Source: Diadophis punctatus similis | Taxonomy: Eukaryota; Chordata; Lepidosauria; Squamata; Dipsadidae | Reading direction: 5' to 3' | Assembly: GCA_023053685.1 (NCBI GenBank) | Contig: JALIGW010000002.1 | Location: 172,537,430-172,601,429, forward strand | Length of the DNA stretch: 64,000 bases | Shown here: positions 44,102 to 56,240 of the stretch, piece by piece | Position numbering within the stretch: position 1 is the first letter of the stretch | Layout: every line of letters starts with the position of its first letter | The notes under the pieces: generated by a model | Database searches by the model: none | Seen by the model: the letters and a program-made list of their open reading frames with translations, nothing else | What the model was told of the DNA's origin: nothing | Translations under genes and position numbers: made by a program

Positions 44102-45494
44102 CACTCCTTGATTTCATGCTTTAATTCCAATATTTCCATGCAATCTTTCAAATAAAATTGGCAATATACTGTTATCATTGTCTTTCTCATAACATCATTT
44201 AGTCCTGCCTGAAGTCATTTTTATTGCATGAGACTTACTTCACTTTCTCTTTAAGCTAGCAGAAATCAGACCTTTTGATTACTCTGTGCCCACAGCCATG
44301 GCTTTCTCATGTCAGTCAAAAGTCACAGAGGCAAAATATTCCAGTATTTGTGTCCTATCGCTCAATTCTGACTCTCCCATTTTATTTTAAATACGATTTA
44401 TATCCCCTTCTCATTTCTATTTTAGGGTTTAGCCTGAGGTAATTAAACCTTAGGAAAGCATGAGTTTAAGCCCATCTGAACACATTTAAACTAGCTGGGT
44501 ACTGTTGAAAGGCATTTATAAGCTGTGGTTGTAGTCTGAACAAATGCACCCCAAGGCACCACCAACAAAATCTCATTGTCTTGCTAAGGTATCCTCTCCA
44601 TCCAACCACCAAGCTAAAATCATGTATGTTGTACTTAGACATTAAGTAAGTGTGACACCTCTAGCTTCTAGGTTAAATGAATCACATTTCACTAGCATCA
44701 GAATGATACCTGGCTCCAAATAGCACAAAGAAAAATGTACACGATAAACAGAAGCAATAGGCAAGATGTAATTCTCATAATCCAAAAAGAAAATGAATTG
44801 GGGACCTAAAAACCACTAATATCAAAGAATACCCAAAACTAAGGAAACAGTCACATAAATAGGAGTGTTCATGCTTCAATTTCAATACTTGCAATCTTTC
44901 AAGTAAAATTGGTAATATTCTGTTATCATTGTCCTTCTCATAACAGTCCTGTGCCTTAAGTCATTTTAAGGCTGGATAATAAACTTATAGTAACTAAACA
45001 TCAAACAAAGACTTTAAACAAAGTTTTAAAGAATGAACCTTTCAGTCTCTCACTCTTTACTTTTTAATAAAATACAAACAGCCACAGTGATTTTTCACAG
45101 CAAGTTTTTTTTAAACAGTCTGTAAAATATGTATCTTTTTACAACTGGGAAAATCTCAAAATATTATGTTCTGTCAACCTGTCAAGTGGAAATTCTTTTC
45201 TCAGCATAAAGATGTAGAAGAAAACAAGGTTGAAATCAGATTTCCTGTTACTGACTTATTTTATGCAGACATTTTTCCTTTAAAGGAAGAATATATTGCA
45301 TATATATTTCAGATGGCTGGCTCAAGTCAAGGTCACCATTAAAGAATGCAAGTAAGAAAATCTAATATATATATTTTTGTTCGTACTGGAGGCCAATAGA
45401 CTTCCTTTCCAAAACTTCTGTTGGTTTCTGGAAGTGTAAAGTCCATTGTCATGAACAGTAGCTTACTCCTCTGAAGCTGAATGGAAACTTTGTA
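44102..45494. other. Unique AT-rich intronic DNA
   Basis: A short direct repeat is present: ATTCCAATATTTCCATGCAA near 44121 and a diverged copy near 44879, both followed by AATCTTTCAA and TTGTCNTTCTCATAACA. Nothing else recognised. Confidence 0.4.
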
Positions 45495-45502
45495 CATCAA
45501 TT

Positions 45503-45839
45503 CAGGGGTGGGTTCCACTTACCTTAGCCACCAGTTCACACTGTGACGTTTTGTGCGCGCACGTCCCTGCACGCCATTTAGCTTCCGCACATGCTCAGAA
45601 GCAGGAATTAGCCAGAAACACAGCTGAGGAGCTTATCAGCTGTGCTTCGGGCGAAGAAATAAAGGTCAGAATTCACCCACGGGTGGGCGGGAGGGCCATT
45701 TTTCAAGCCGCGGAAGGGGAAAAATTTGCACAAAATCCCCAAAAAAGATGGCGGTCTGGAACAGCACCGACAGTGACATCACCAGCGGATCACTATCAGT
45801 TCGGGTGATCTGGTCCAAAGTGGGAGGAACCCACCCCTG
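45503..45839. mobile_element. hAT-type MITE, copy 3 of the CAGGGGTGGGTTC family
   Basis: The 337-bp element has perfect 14-bp inverted termini CAGGGGTGGGTTCC and a perfect 8-bp duplication CATCAATT at 45495-45502 and 45840-45847. GC-rich with CpGs (GTGCGCGCACG). Includes GATGGCGGTC and GTGACATCACC where copy 1 has GATGGCAGC and TGACGTCAC. No coding; the 85-codon frame inside is spurious. Confidence 0.93.
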
Positions 45840-45847
45840 CATCAATT

Positions 45848-46080
45848 TCAGAAGAGTTGCAGCATGTTAACAAAATAAGTATATTTTCCTCCCATTCACC
45901 CTGGTCTCAGTCCTGATACTCTTTTCACCATGGTGCCATTTGAAAAAAAAGAACATAACATTTCCATGCATAGTTATTTATTTAGCGTATGGCTGGTCAC
46001 ACACAATATTAAAACACTTCATTTTTACAAATTAAAAACAGTTAAAGCAGTAAGAAAAACCTAAAAAGGGAAAAAAAACT
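45848..46080. other. AT-rich spacer
   Basis: Nothing recognised. Confidence 0.3.
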
Positions 46081-46595
46081 AAACACTCAAGCAGGAAGGC
46101 ATGGAGTCTACTGAGAAAACAGGGAGGAGACCAATCAGCTCAACGCAAACAACAAGAGGTTACTCCAGACCAAGTAGCAACTCGTATTGTCAACTTAACA
46201 AGCGTACCGCATGATAAGAAACATACTAAACTAGTGAAAAGAGAACTAAAGCATCTAAAAACTTTGGGATTGCATAACCAGGAATATGCTCGACCCTTCC
46301 AGGCAGCTGAAATAGACACTGCCCTGAAGAACGTCAAAGCTGGAAAATCTCCTGGTTTTGATGGAGTAATGCCAGAATTTATCATCCACTCTGGACCTCG
46401 CTCAAGAGAATGGCTGGCAAAATTCTATACAGATATCTTAACTTCCAGTAGGCTCCCTCCAGAATTTAAAAGAACTAAGGTAATTGGTATATTAAAACCC
46501 GGAAAAGAAAGCAATAAACCAGAAAACTATCACCCCATTGCTCTGTTAAGTGTCTGTTATAAACTCCATGCATATACTGAACATATAATCTAATC
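46081..46595 (+). mobile_element. Non-LTR retrotransposon fragment (linker and RT N-terminus)
   Basis: The frame 46234-46593 reads RELKHLKTLGL, KNVKAGKSPGFDGVMPEFI, WLAKFYTDIL, RTKVIGILKPGKE and NYHPIALLSVCYKL. K(A/S)PGFDG and KPGK...YRPI(A/S)LLS are the RT palm-entry blocks of Jockey/I-type LINEs. Upstream, broken frames give KAWSLLRK. The rest of the RT is absent. It lies antisense to TRPC7 and ends 78 bases from the exon donor. The family is not determined; it differs from the L2 copies. Confidence 0.75.
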
Positions 46596-46666
46596 TAGAC
46601 CAAGGGTTATTGTGAGTGCACAAAAGCAATTGGACAAAATAAAGGTATGAGTATAGAAGTTTTCTA

Positions 46667-46672
46667 CATTAC
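46667..46672 (-). other. Splice donor of the TRPC7 ankyrin exon
   Basis: Read on the minus strand the sequence is AAG|GTAATG, with GT at 46671-46672, directly after the last conserved codon (Lys of ETEFK). Continuing in frame past the site adds only Val-Met before a TAG at 46664-46666. The exon therefore ends here in phase 0. Confidence 0.88.
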
Positions 46673-47425
46673 CTTGAATTCTGTCTCAATGTTCGCTAGT
46701 CTTGCCAGTTCATTGCTTAACTCTAAAGCCGTAAGGACAGGATCTTCACTAGATAGAGACAGATAAGCTGCACTTGCTAATCCTTTGTAGGCATTCATTC
46801 TTGATCGCGAATGACTGAACGAGTCTTTTCTTTGCTTCTCATTGCATTCATTGCATTTACAGAAGTAGTCATGAGGTCTTTCTATCCGTGCCCCTTTCAG
46901 TAACAATATATGAACAATTTCATATTCTTGGCAATGAGCAGCAAGTATAATAGGCGTAATATCATGGGAAAAGCGTGTTCCATCTTCATCATAAGCATAA
47001 AAATCATCGTCTCGCAATTCTTGTTCGAGTGGGCTTAGAGTGAGACGCTGCCCTTGTGCAAAGGCTGGATGGTTCAATATTGCTTCCACAATCCGTACAT
47101 ATCCTTTACTGATGGCTAACAAGAGGGCATCTCCAACCCTTGCTAAATTGTCTTTCTTTAGAAGAAGTTCGGTGACTTCCAGATGTTCATTGCCAACTGC
47201 CAATTGCAGGGCATTTTGTCCCATATAATCAACACAATTGAAATTCAATGTTTTGGATTCCTCTAGCATTTTCCGTACCACTGGGATGTTGCCATATTCT
47301 GCTGAGTCCAAGAAACGTTCTTCCTCAGATGTCAAATTGGTGCCTTTCTCATTGAACATGTAGGCTGGGCCTCGGATGGCCTGCCTCCTCCCTTTCTCCC
47401 GGAGGGTGGTGTGTCGCCGATGCAT
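46673..47425 (-). CDS. TRPC7: TRPC7 ankyrin-repeat coding exon (partial gene)
   Basis: The exon encodes the cytoplasmic N-terminus of a TRPC3/6/7-group channel. These are diacylglycerol-gated, Ca2+-permeable cation channels of the plasma membrane, assembled as tetramers. The 251 codons hold an N-terminal basic stretch (residues 1-30), four ankyrin-type repeats (about 34-62, 69-97, 98-125 and 155-185) and a Cys cluster [10 protein letters not shown] at 185-194. The linker after the repeats ends at ETEFK, just before the splice site. As I remember the family, [19 protein letters not shown] and [11 protein letters not shown] fit TRPC7 better than TRPC3 or TRPC6, and only a few residues differ from mammalian TRPC7. 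The exon ends in phase 0 at 46673. The ATG at 47423-47425 is the first in frame, and a TGA lies in frame 7 codons upstream (47444-47446). Mammalian TRPC7 has about nine more N-terminal residues, so the start is uncertain. The transmembrane exons are not in the window. Confidence 0.93.
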
Positions 47426-47449
47426 GTTTGTGGGATGAGGTGGTCAAGC

Positions 47450-47485
47450 CTGGATGGAAATAATGGAACACAGTAAGACAGAGAT
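47450..47485 (-). other. Probable splice acceptor of the TRPC7 ankyrin exon
   Basis: On the minus strand a pyrimidine-rich run ends in TTTCCATCCAG, with AG at 47450-47451. It is the only AG between the in-frame TGA and a plausible tract. If used, the exon starts at 47449 and carries 24 nt before the ATG, including the in-frame TGA, so translation would begin inside this exon. Confidence 0.65.
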
Positions 47486-48764
47486 TGTTTATAATAATTT
47501 GATCAGCCGAATATTAAATCCACATATTTTCCACATTAAGCACCGAAGAGCATTTGAAGGAATGTACTGTTCAATTGAAATGGATAGGTGCTTGACTAGA
47601 TTAGCCCTCTTACACAGCAATATTCAAATAGATCATGTTTTATAGAAATCTGCATGATTCCAGTATACATGTTATGATTTTCAGCTAGAATCAAATGCTA
47701 GCTAAAGTTGAAAATAAATGGAGTGCTGTTAATTAATATAAGCATAAATCAAACCACTAAAAATAAAAATAAAGCTAGTAAGTCATAAAGCCCAGCCACC
47801 TGTATTTTTAATGACATTTGTACATTTTGTTCCAAACCAAGTAGTTTCGAAGTAATTATTCTCTGAAAGTGTAATGGTCCCTCATTTTTAAGTTAATAGT
47901 TCAATAAGTAACCTTGTTTAAAGGAATAAAATCCAAGGAGATGACACACCTCCAAGTGCTCACATGATCTTCCTCAGGAGAACATGTTTTAGCATATTTC
48001 CAAATTACAAAAAGCAGGATGACAAGACAGAATAAGCCAAAATCATACATTAAAGCTGAATGGATTACCGTATATAAAGTCAAATGGGCCTATATTGCAA
48101 TCAACTGTATATCTGAGTTTAGGATGAAGGGGCCAATGGTGATAACAGTCATGCCAAAGGCTACAAGTGAATAGTTCTAACTGATATCATAATTTGAATG
48201 ATATTTGGCTATGATTTATATTCCACTAGACTTTGTTCTCATTTTATAACATCTTCAAAAAAAATTGCACTTTATTGTTTAGTGTTGTATAACTCCTAAT
48301 TACACAGTCAAAGCTATCAAATCAGGTTTGAATTTTGAGTGAAGTCTTGAAATCTACACACAATGTTGCAGCTCTTAGAAGAAATTGAGTGGTTTTAGTA
48401 AGCATACTACTACTACTACTTGGAATAATCCCAGCAGAAATAAAATGCTGATGAAAAAACATAAGACATAGCCGTTTATAATGACATTATTTTTTCAGAT
48501 CTTTGGCAAGTTTACAAAATATTGTTGGAAACCTGAAAATTTAAAATAATTTATAAGCCACACTGTCTCTTTGAAGTCATTAATCTGAGTTATGGATTCC
48601 TAAATTTGATCATATTTTCTCTGGAGAAATGTCATACTTCCTTTTAAAAACAGAGCTGAGAAAATGATATACACATAAATGTACATAAAATGCAAATGTA
48701 AATATAAATATTTGATGAACAATTCAGAGGAACTCCAAAATTTCATATCATTTTACCAGTGTAT
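47450..48764. other. Upstream intron or 5' flank of TRPC7
   Basis: Unique AT-rich DNA. Nothing recognised beyond the acceptor region. Confidence 0.4.
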
Positions 48765-48831
48765 AGAATAGAATAGAATAGAATAGAATAGAATAGAATA
48801 GAATAGAATAGAATAGAATAGAATAGAATAG
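48765..48831. repeat. (AATAG)n microsatellite
   Basis: About 13 pentamer units at the LINE 3' terminus. Confidence 0.97.
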
Positions 48832-49280
48832 AAATGTTTTATTGACCAAGTGTGATTGGACACACAAGGAATTGCATATGCTCTCAGTGTACATAAAAGA
48901 AAAGATACATTCATCAAGAATCATAAGGTAAAACACTTAATGATAGTCTGGGTACAAATAAGCAATCAAACCATATTAGGAACCAGTCAATATAAACCGT
49001 AAGGATACAAGCAACAAAGTTAGAGTCATACAGTCATTAGTGGGAGGAGATGGGTGATGGGAACGATGAGAAGATTAATAGTAGTGCAGACTTAGTAAAT
49101 AGTTTGACAGTGTTGAGGGAATTATTTGTTTAGCAGAGTGATGGTATTCGGGAAAAACCTGTCCTTGTGTCTAGTTGTTCTGCTGTGCAATGCTCTATAG
49201 GGTAAGAGTTGAAACAGTTTGTGTCCAGGATGTGAGGGGTATTTTCACAGACCTCTTTTTGACTCGTGCAGTATACATTC
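48765..49280 (-). mobile_element. CR1/L3-like LINE 3' end with AATAG tail, reverse orientation
   Basis: An (AATAG)n array (48765-48831) leads into TTTTATTGACCAAGTGTGAT, GGACACACAAGGAATTGCAT, then reversed 3' UTR with CATACAGTCATTAGTGGGA and a coding end. It is colinear with the plus-strand copy at 62930-63890. Homology is visible to about 49275 (CTTTTTGACTCGTGCAG). Confidence 0.87.
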
Positions 49281-49825
49281 TTTTGCTGTTGCTGCTGTTT
49301 AATGATCAAATCATCTAATCAAGCTGTGAGGTTATGATATTTACCATCGGCATCAAATGTAACTAATCAATAGAAATGCTTGTTCAGCAACTGAGCACAC
49401 AAATGCTCATCCACATGCATGACAGTGGTGACATTTTCTTCAGTATATTTCCAATTCTCAATCTGACAGAGGAAAAATTGCTTTCTATTTCTTGACCAAA
49501 GAAAGAATAAGTTACTGAACTATGTTGGTCAAAGGGTAGATCGAAGTACAACATCCAGAGTAAATAATTTCTCTAATGGCCTTTGGTATCTCATGCCTTA
49601 TTTAAACCCTAAGGGAAGATCTGAATTAATTCCATGAAAAAAACCTTTTAACTTTGAAAAGCATGGAGCAGTGAAAAGTGACAGAAGGATATATAAATGA
49701 AAAAAAATAAATCAGCATTAACTAGAGCAGCCAGCAGTATTTTGCAAATATAAAATACTCATTAGGAGTTTGGCAGGATATTAAGTTGAGATGATAGATA
49801 GACAAACAAATAATAGATTGATACA

Positions 49826-49884
<59 letters not shown>

Positions 49885-50194
49885 AGACAGACCACAATGG
49901 GCATTTGCTTTTTAGTTAGGTGACGGGTTCTTTTTCTATGATTTCTATGTATTTAATACATCCTTTGGACTTTATTGTACTCTATCCAGGGTTTATAAAG
50001 ACTGCAGAGGGCTATTAATGTTGTAAAATGAAACTAATAAAATCATAAATAATAAAACTTAAAACAAATCCAGACAAACAAACAAACAAAGTTAAATCAC
50101 CCGAGAATAAGACAGAAATACAGAAACTCTTTTCTGTAGGGGAAGAAAACATTTGAAAAATGGAAGCTCAGGTTTTACCACTTTAATGATATTA
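49281..50194. other. Unique AT-rich DNA
   Basis: Contains a (GAT)n microsatellite of about 19 units at 49827-49884. Nothing else recognised. Confidence 0.45.
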
Positions 50195-50202
50195 ATATAG
50201 AT

Positions 50203-50627
50203 CAGTGATGGCGAACCTATGGCACGGGTGCCACAGGTGGCACGCGGAGCCATATCTGCTGGCACGCGAGCCGTTGCCCTAACGGCTCCAGTGCGCATGT
50301 GCGTGCCCGCCAGTTGATTTTTGGCTCGCGTGGAGGCTCTGGGAGGGTGATTTCAGCCTCCGGAGGGCCTCCAGGGTGGCAGGGGGGGAGCTTTTTTGCC
50401 CTCCCCAAGCTCCAAGAAAGCCTCTGGAGCCTGGGGAGGGTGAAAAATGGGCCCACCGGGCCCACTGGAAGTCAGGAAATGGGGGAGTGGGGGGGGTCGC
50501 ACACGTATGTGCAGGAGGGTGCAGCAAGTGAGGGGCTTTGAATTATGGGTGTGGGCACGCACGTGCGTGCAAGAGCATGCACACGCCCTATTTTGGCACC
50601 CGAGGGAAAAAAGGTTCGCCATCACTG
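50203..50627. mobile_element. GC-rich hAT-type MITE with perfect TSD
   Basis: The 425-bp element has perfect termini CAGTGATGGCGAACCT and its reverse, flanked by a perfect 8-bp duplication ATATAGAT at 50195-50202 and 50628-50635. The inside is CpG- and GC-rich with alternating CACGCGAG / GTGCGTGC blocks. The frames of 68-90 codons within it are antisense shadows; no transposase. Confidence 0.95.
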
Positions 50628-50635
50628 ATATAGAT

Positions 50636-52587
50636 GCTTGCAGGCTTCTTCGTGCATGTGAGCAATTAAAGTATTTTCAAATATAGGCTGTATATTTTTT
50701 TCTTTTGTCTAATGTTATTTTTAAAGCACAAATTTCAAGACATGCATAACATTAATGAAAAGCATGGAAATGTTGTAGAATACTATAGAATATCATGGAT
50801 ATTTGCCAAAATCAAAGCTTCTCAAAAGCTGATAGAGTCATCTCTTGGCAGTATCAGAATAACAAGCATATGAATTGAGATTGAGAGACTGGTTCATAAA
50901 CAATTGTTTTCTTTTGCCAATTCTATGTGTCCCTCGCTTCTGAGAAACAAATGTATTGTTTCCTTTGATACTCTGGAATCAAAAAAGGAACAAACAAAAG
51001 CATTGGCTAGTTGTCCAATTGTCCAAAATTATCAACAGTTTTACAATCTCTTATCATGTATGATTTGGGAGTATACTTCATAGAATTCAGAATTGATTCC
51101 AATCACATCCTTTAATTGTATTTAATTCCATCCCTTTATCTTTTAACAATGTTTTAAAAAACAAAGAAGTTTACTAAACCCACACATGAAAAATCCAAAT
51201 ATTTATTCATGTTAAACATATATCATAATAAAGATATATTGCAAGTGAACAGACGCAAGGAAACGTATAGTGGTCTATTTTCTTTTGGATGGACTGGAAT
51301 GGAACAAACACAATGGTGCTTTTCAGTTGAGTGAAAAATGAATACAAGAAGAGCTTTGATATAAATAATCGCAGCAAAAGTATGAAAACTCTTGTAAAAA
51401 AAATCATCATAGGCTTAGAAGATTCATCAAGATCAATTAGTCCAGTCTTCTATTCAGTGCACAATCTACAATACAGGGTGCATCTAATAGCTGGTGTAGC
51501 ATAGCAGCTAAGATGCAGTTGGTATCTTCAATATTAATGTCTTGGATATTGGCTCAAAATTCCTCTCAACCACTGGAACTAACTGTGTAACTTTCAATCA
51601 ATTAAACTTAACCGGTTTTTATGTACATGAAATATTCAAAAGGGGCAGAGTTTTCAGCACCAGGCAGGACACCATTTTGAAATCAGTGACTGTTGCTGTA
51701 GATATCCTTTTTCACTCAGTCCAATCTATTTGACTGAGAGGTGGTTGTGTGAATGTAATTATGAATGAATGAATGGTGCCTTGAGGTTTCAAATAAAATG
51801 CAAGTTCTAAATGCACTTAATTAAATCAGCAATGCATTTGAATGAGATAGAATTTCAGAAAAAAATATCTTTTGCACCATGGCACAGAATATAATTCCAT
51901 AATTATAATTGCTATGCAGATGTTCTTTTATATTTTTTCATGTGATAATTACCATTCTATGACACCTTAAAACTTAAGTGACTATTCATTGTAACACATT
52001 TTTCTTATGGCAATTTGTAATGGTATGGAGAAAAAAAAATGTCCAATTCCTATGATAAAACAGCTTAATACTTGTAGATATCCACTTTATGCAGAAGTCT
52101 GCATAGCAGCTTTATTATGTACCACTTTTTACAGATTAAGTTCTCTGCTTCTTTACATTTCTAACATTTAAGCAGGTAATCCAAACATAAAATATTTTCT
52201 CTGAATTTACAAATTTGGGGAAACCAGAGACCAGCCTTTTCTGGTCATCCATAGCCTTGGGAGATTGAAATTATTAAAAGGAAAAATATTAAGGAAAAAT
52301 AATTCTTAGATATTGATATACACAAAGTGCTTACACTTCTGTAGTAAAAACCCCCCAAAAAGTTTCATTGAAAATGAAATAAAATGTTTAATTATTAAAT
52401 TCAATATTTTGATATGAAATTTAATATTTGAATATTAAATTAAATGAAAGAGAAAATTGCCTAGAAAATTAAGTGCAAGGGTTATAGAAATTGAATATTT
52501 AGAGATTAATTTCAGCTAAATGACTTTAACTTGACCAAGAAATACCCTAACTTGATCAAGAATGGTGTCCTTATGCCTACTCCACAA
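50636..52587. other. Unique AT-rich DNA
   Basis: A diverged SINE-like stretch may lie at 51485-51790 (GCTGGTGTAGCATAGCAGCT head, GAATGGTGCCTTGAGG near the end). Otherwise nothing recognised. Confidence 0.4.
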
Positions 52588-52792
52588 TACGGTAGAACCT
52601 CTGGTCATGAACGTTTCTGACTACGACCAAATCGGGTTTCAACCAAAAAATTCACAATTTTTTTTCATCGGTAATTTCCCCTTCCGCGCCATTTTTTTTT
52701 GTAAGTGCCAAATTTCCAAAATTAGGTTCGGGTCACAACCAAATCAGCTTGCGACCAAACGAATTATGGTCATGATCAGAGGTTCTATTGTA
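52588..52792. mobile_element. Short TIR element with TA target (pogo/Tigger-like MITE)
   Basis: The left end TACGGTAGAACCTCTGG and the inverse of the right end TACAATAGAACCTCTGA form a 23-bp inverted repeat with three mismatches, with TA at both ends. About 205 bp, no coding. Internal repeats of ACAACCAAATC / ACGACCAAATC. The AGAACCTC terminus recalls Tigger/pogo elements. Confidence 0.75.
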
Positions 52793-55368
52793 ATAAATCT
52801 TCAATAGAAAATGTTTTTCTAAACTTTAAATATTTCCAAGAATAATATTTAGCTATCACTGCAAGGATAGTAAAACTTATTACCAGTTAGTAACAGCACA
52901 TCTTTATGTTGCAATTCTTTTTCTGCTTTGGGAATTAATCCCATATACAGACAGTGAAAGTGATGCATTCTTTTTAAAGTCTAATTATGAACCTTGATTG
53001 CACCCATCTTAACATTTTTGTTTAATGATGCTTTGCATTTAAATTACTCTGTATTTGCATATTTTATGAAGACTGCTAGTGATCAATCTCGTTAGGCAAG
53101 CATTTAAGAAAGGGTGCTTTTCTGGGAATAACGTGTTGACATTTGGTGGCATTGGAGAACAATATTTTGATTAAGAATTAGCTTGTCAATCCTGCTTTTT
53201 GTTGTATTTTGTTGTTAAAGGAACCAGATGATATAGATATCTTTGGCAGGATTCGTCCTTGAAAATCGACATATATGTTCATATAATACATATCAATCAT
53301 GACTGTCCCTTATATGGGACATAAAACCATCAATCAAGTTTTGACTTTGGTATGAACTTTCTTTAAACCAAACCCAAAGGACTTCAGTATCTATCAAGAG
53401 AATAAGAATCCTAGAACATCTCCCATTTTGATCTAAGACATCACTACAACAAATTGTAAATAAAATGAAAATGTACATTTTATGTGATATAAGGATATTA
53501 AAAAAAATTCCACTAGAAACTTTTTGCAGAACTCTAATATCCTTTTAGTACAAATCTAGTTAAAAACCATGAATCTCCTTGGCCTCGACATTCTGTAATT
53601 ATATGATTTTTTTTTCATTGAATGCGTGTCACATTACCCAATTTCATTTCTCTGGTATACATAAACATGCATGCATGCTTATATTTCCAGAAATTACATA
53701 CAAGCATCATATGTTTATCTGTGTATACACACAATATGTGTGTGCGAGAGAGACAGACTATGTAAGGATGAATGGATGAGATTTTGTATATGTTCCATAT
53801 GGATTGGTTAGATGCCATCTTGGTTATTTATACTGTACAACAATTTTAATTGTATTGGTTTAATATTGTAAATTACCCAAACTTGTTTTGGAATCAGATA
53901 GTCTGTCTGTCTTCTCTCTTTCTCTGTTTGTGTGACTTCTGTCTGTCTATCATCTATCTATCAATCTGTCTGTCTGTCCATCCAGGATGGTTGATGTTGA
54001 TGTTATTATAATTTGTAACATTATCAGATAAAGTAGTATTTATTCAATTATTTTCATATAATAAATATTTGGAGTCAATGAACAATCAGAAACTTCATGA
54101 AGAGGTAAATGAGTGGAAGAGTTTGAGGGCCCATGTTATAGCTGAATGAAAAAAAATATGTTTCCTGTGTATCAGATTATCTTCTGATAGTTCCATCCCT
54201 TTTCAGATTTAATATACTATGCTTTAAAAATACGATTAAGTTGAATACATTGTTTTTTCTAGATTTAAAACTGGTGCTTGGCTATACACCACCCAGTATC
54301 TCTTTCTGTTTAAAAATGTAAAAAATCAATAAATACAAATAAATAATATAAGCATTGAACTAACATTGTAAAGGTCTGCATATGATTTATCCACATGTAT
54401 TTTTCAGAAATTGAAGACTTATTTTAAAAAAAGAATTACGTTAGAAGGAATCAAATTATGTTTCAATCACAACCATTAGGCAGCATACCAATTACAGGAT
54501 TGCAGTTGGCCAAACATTTTTTTTATTTTCTTTCCCCCCAACTTTACAATAACTATGAAGAGTGCAATTAAGTTCAATGCATACATGTGAGGATTAAAAG
54601 GAAAGAGAAGTAATTCGTAAAACCACATATTACTAATTCTTTAATAATCCTCCCACACATTAATATATTCATCAGCATAAAACAGTTAGGTTTTTTATAC
54701 TTGCCTATGACTGGACTGTCTCTTACACAATACTAAAATATTTTACTTACTATATATCAATACTGAATTTAACATTTGTTCACTGAATCCAGCAAGCTTA
54801 CCAATATTGCTTACAATATGCTTACAACAATCATCAAGATTTAAAAAAAAAACCTTTCCCAGTGCTACTTGTAGACATTAAACATGTTTTACTTGAAAAA
54901 TGCATGCATGATTACTGTGCATGTTGTGATATCATTATTGCTGTTGTTGTATCCATCTTAATCTTTACTGTTTGGATACCAATCTCCTTACTATTATAGT
55001 AGTTCCTAAGTCCAACTATGTTATAGGGTTATACAAGGCAATGAATTATGCAATATGGACTTGTCAATATCTAAATATTCCTGCTTAATTAGATAAATTC
55101 TTAATGTTGAACTATATTCCATTCTTATAGAAAGTTTTGTTGAACATTTCTGATTTGGAATACTTTTGCCTTCCGAAACTATATTGTTTTAAGTGAACTT
55201 TTTGTCTCTTCCTACTATAATAGAAGTGTGAAAGTTGATTTACTCTGTTCAAGTAAAATAAAACTTCATTTTGAGCTGTTTCATAAAGGATGGAAGAAAA
55301 AAGTGAAAGACTCATTTCATATTAAAAACTACTTTTGATGGGAGCAGTGCAAAATGTTGAATCCTATA
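52793..55368. other. Unique AT-rich DNA
   Basis: A CTGT/CTAT-rich microsatellite patch lies at 53900-53985. No gene or RNA recognised. Confidence 0.45.
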
Positions 55369-55393
55369 TTATTATTATTACTACTACTACTAC

Positions 55394-55475
<82 letters not shown>
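55369..55475. repeat. Compound trinucleotide microsatellite (ATT)(ACT)(ATT)(AGT)n
   Basis: Runs directly into the 3' end (reversed) of the family A SINE. The Asn-, Thr-, Ser- and Ile-repeat frames are artefacts. A short AGT run also follows the SINE near 55722-55740. Confidence 0.96.
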
Positions 55476-55476
<1 letters not shown>

Positions 55477-55712
55477 ATAGCAATAGCAATAGCACTTTTC
55501 TTATATACCGCTTCATAGTGCTTTACAGCCCTCTCTAAGCGGTTTACAGAGTTCAGCATATTGCCCCCAACAATCTGGGTCCTCATTTTACCGACCTCGG
55601 AAGGATGGAAGGCTGAGTCAACCTTGAGCCTAGTGAGATTTGAACAGCTGAACTGTTGAACTAGCAGTCAGCCTGCAATGGCTGCATTTAACCACTGCAC
55701 CACTTCAGCTCC
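55476..55712 (-). mobile_element. tRNA-derived SINE, family A, reverse orientation
   Basis: Reversed: head GAGCTGAAGTGGTGCAGTGG, body CTCAAGGTTGACTCAGCC and GATTGTTGGGGGCAATATG, end AAGTGCTATTGCTATTGC. Its tail lies at the low-coordinate side, joined to the trinucleotide array. Confidence 0.92.
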
Positions 55713-55740
55713 TAGTACTACTAATAGTAGTAGTAGTAGT

Positions 55741-55899
55741 AAGAATTTATGAAATACATGTGCCATCTGATTCCCAATTAGCTTACTATGGTGAAAACAG
55801 TTATAAACAAAGAACAATAGGGGGGAATCCATAAAAAGAGCTCAAGACTAAAGAACAACAGTGGCCAAGAAAATAAACCCACCAGGGAACAAAAGGGAA
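55741..55899. other. Short unique stretch
   Basis: Nothing recognised. Confidence 0.3.
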
Positions 55900-56240
55900 G
55901 AAAGTATCATCAGTCATTCTCCCCAAAGGCCTGGACAAAGAGCCAGATCTTTAAGGGCCTTCAGAGTATAGTAGGTCATTCAAATTACATGAGGGAATCT
56001 TGTTCCAGAGAGCAAAAGCTGATACAGGGAAGGCATGCTTCCAGGGAACCAATAGGTTTGGTTTGGTTAATCAGTGGAACCTGGAACACACCAATTTGCC
56101 AGTTCGAATTGAGCAGATGCTATGGGATGGGTGGGCAGATATTATGGGAGACAGGCAGTCTATCAAGTAACCAGGCCCCATGCCTGGTTGATTTCAAACA
56201 TTATTTTGAAAGTATTAATAGTTCAAAACATTTGGAGAGA
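55900..56240 (-). mobile_element. Diverged L2-type LINE fragment, reverse orientation
   Basis: CAAAGGCCTGGACAAAGAGCC, AGATCTTTAAGGGCC and GGGAATCTTGTTCCAGAGAG correspond, reversed, to the L2 C-terminal run (LWN...LP ... FKK-LK-LAL-PG). Different subfamily and older than the other L2 copies. Confidence 0.55.

Noticed and set aside
50217..50686. Several frames of 79-90 codons on both strands
   Set aside because: GC-rich hAT MITE has few stop codons; the frames are its by-product.
55329..55586. Poly-Asn/Thr and poly-Ile/Ser frames
   Set aside because: Trinucleotide microsatellite plus a SINE read on either strand.
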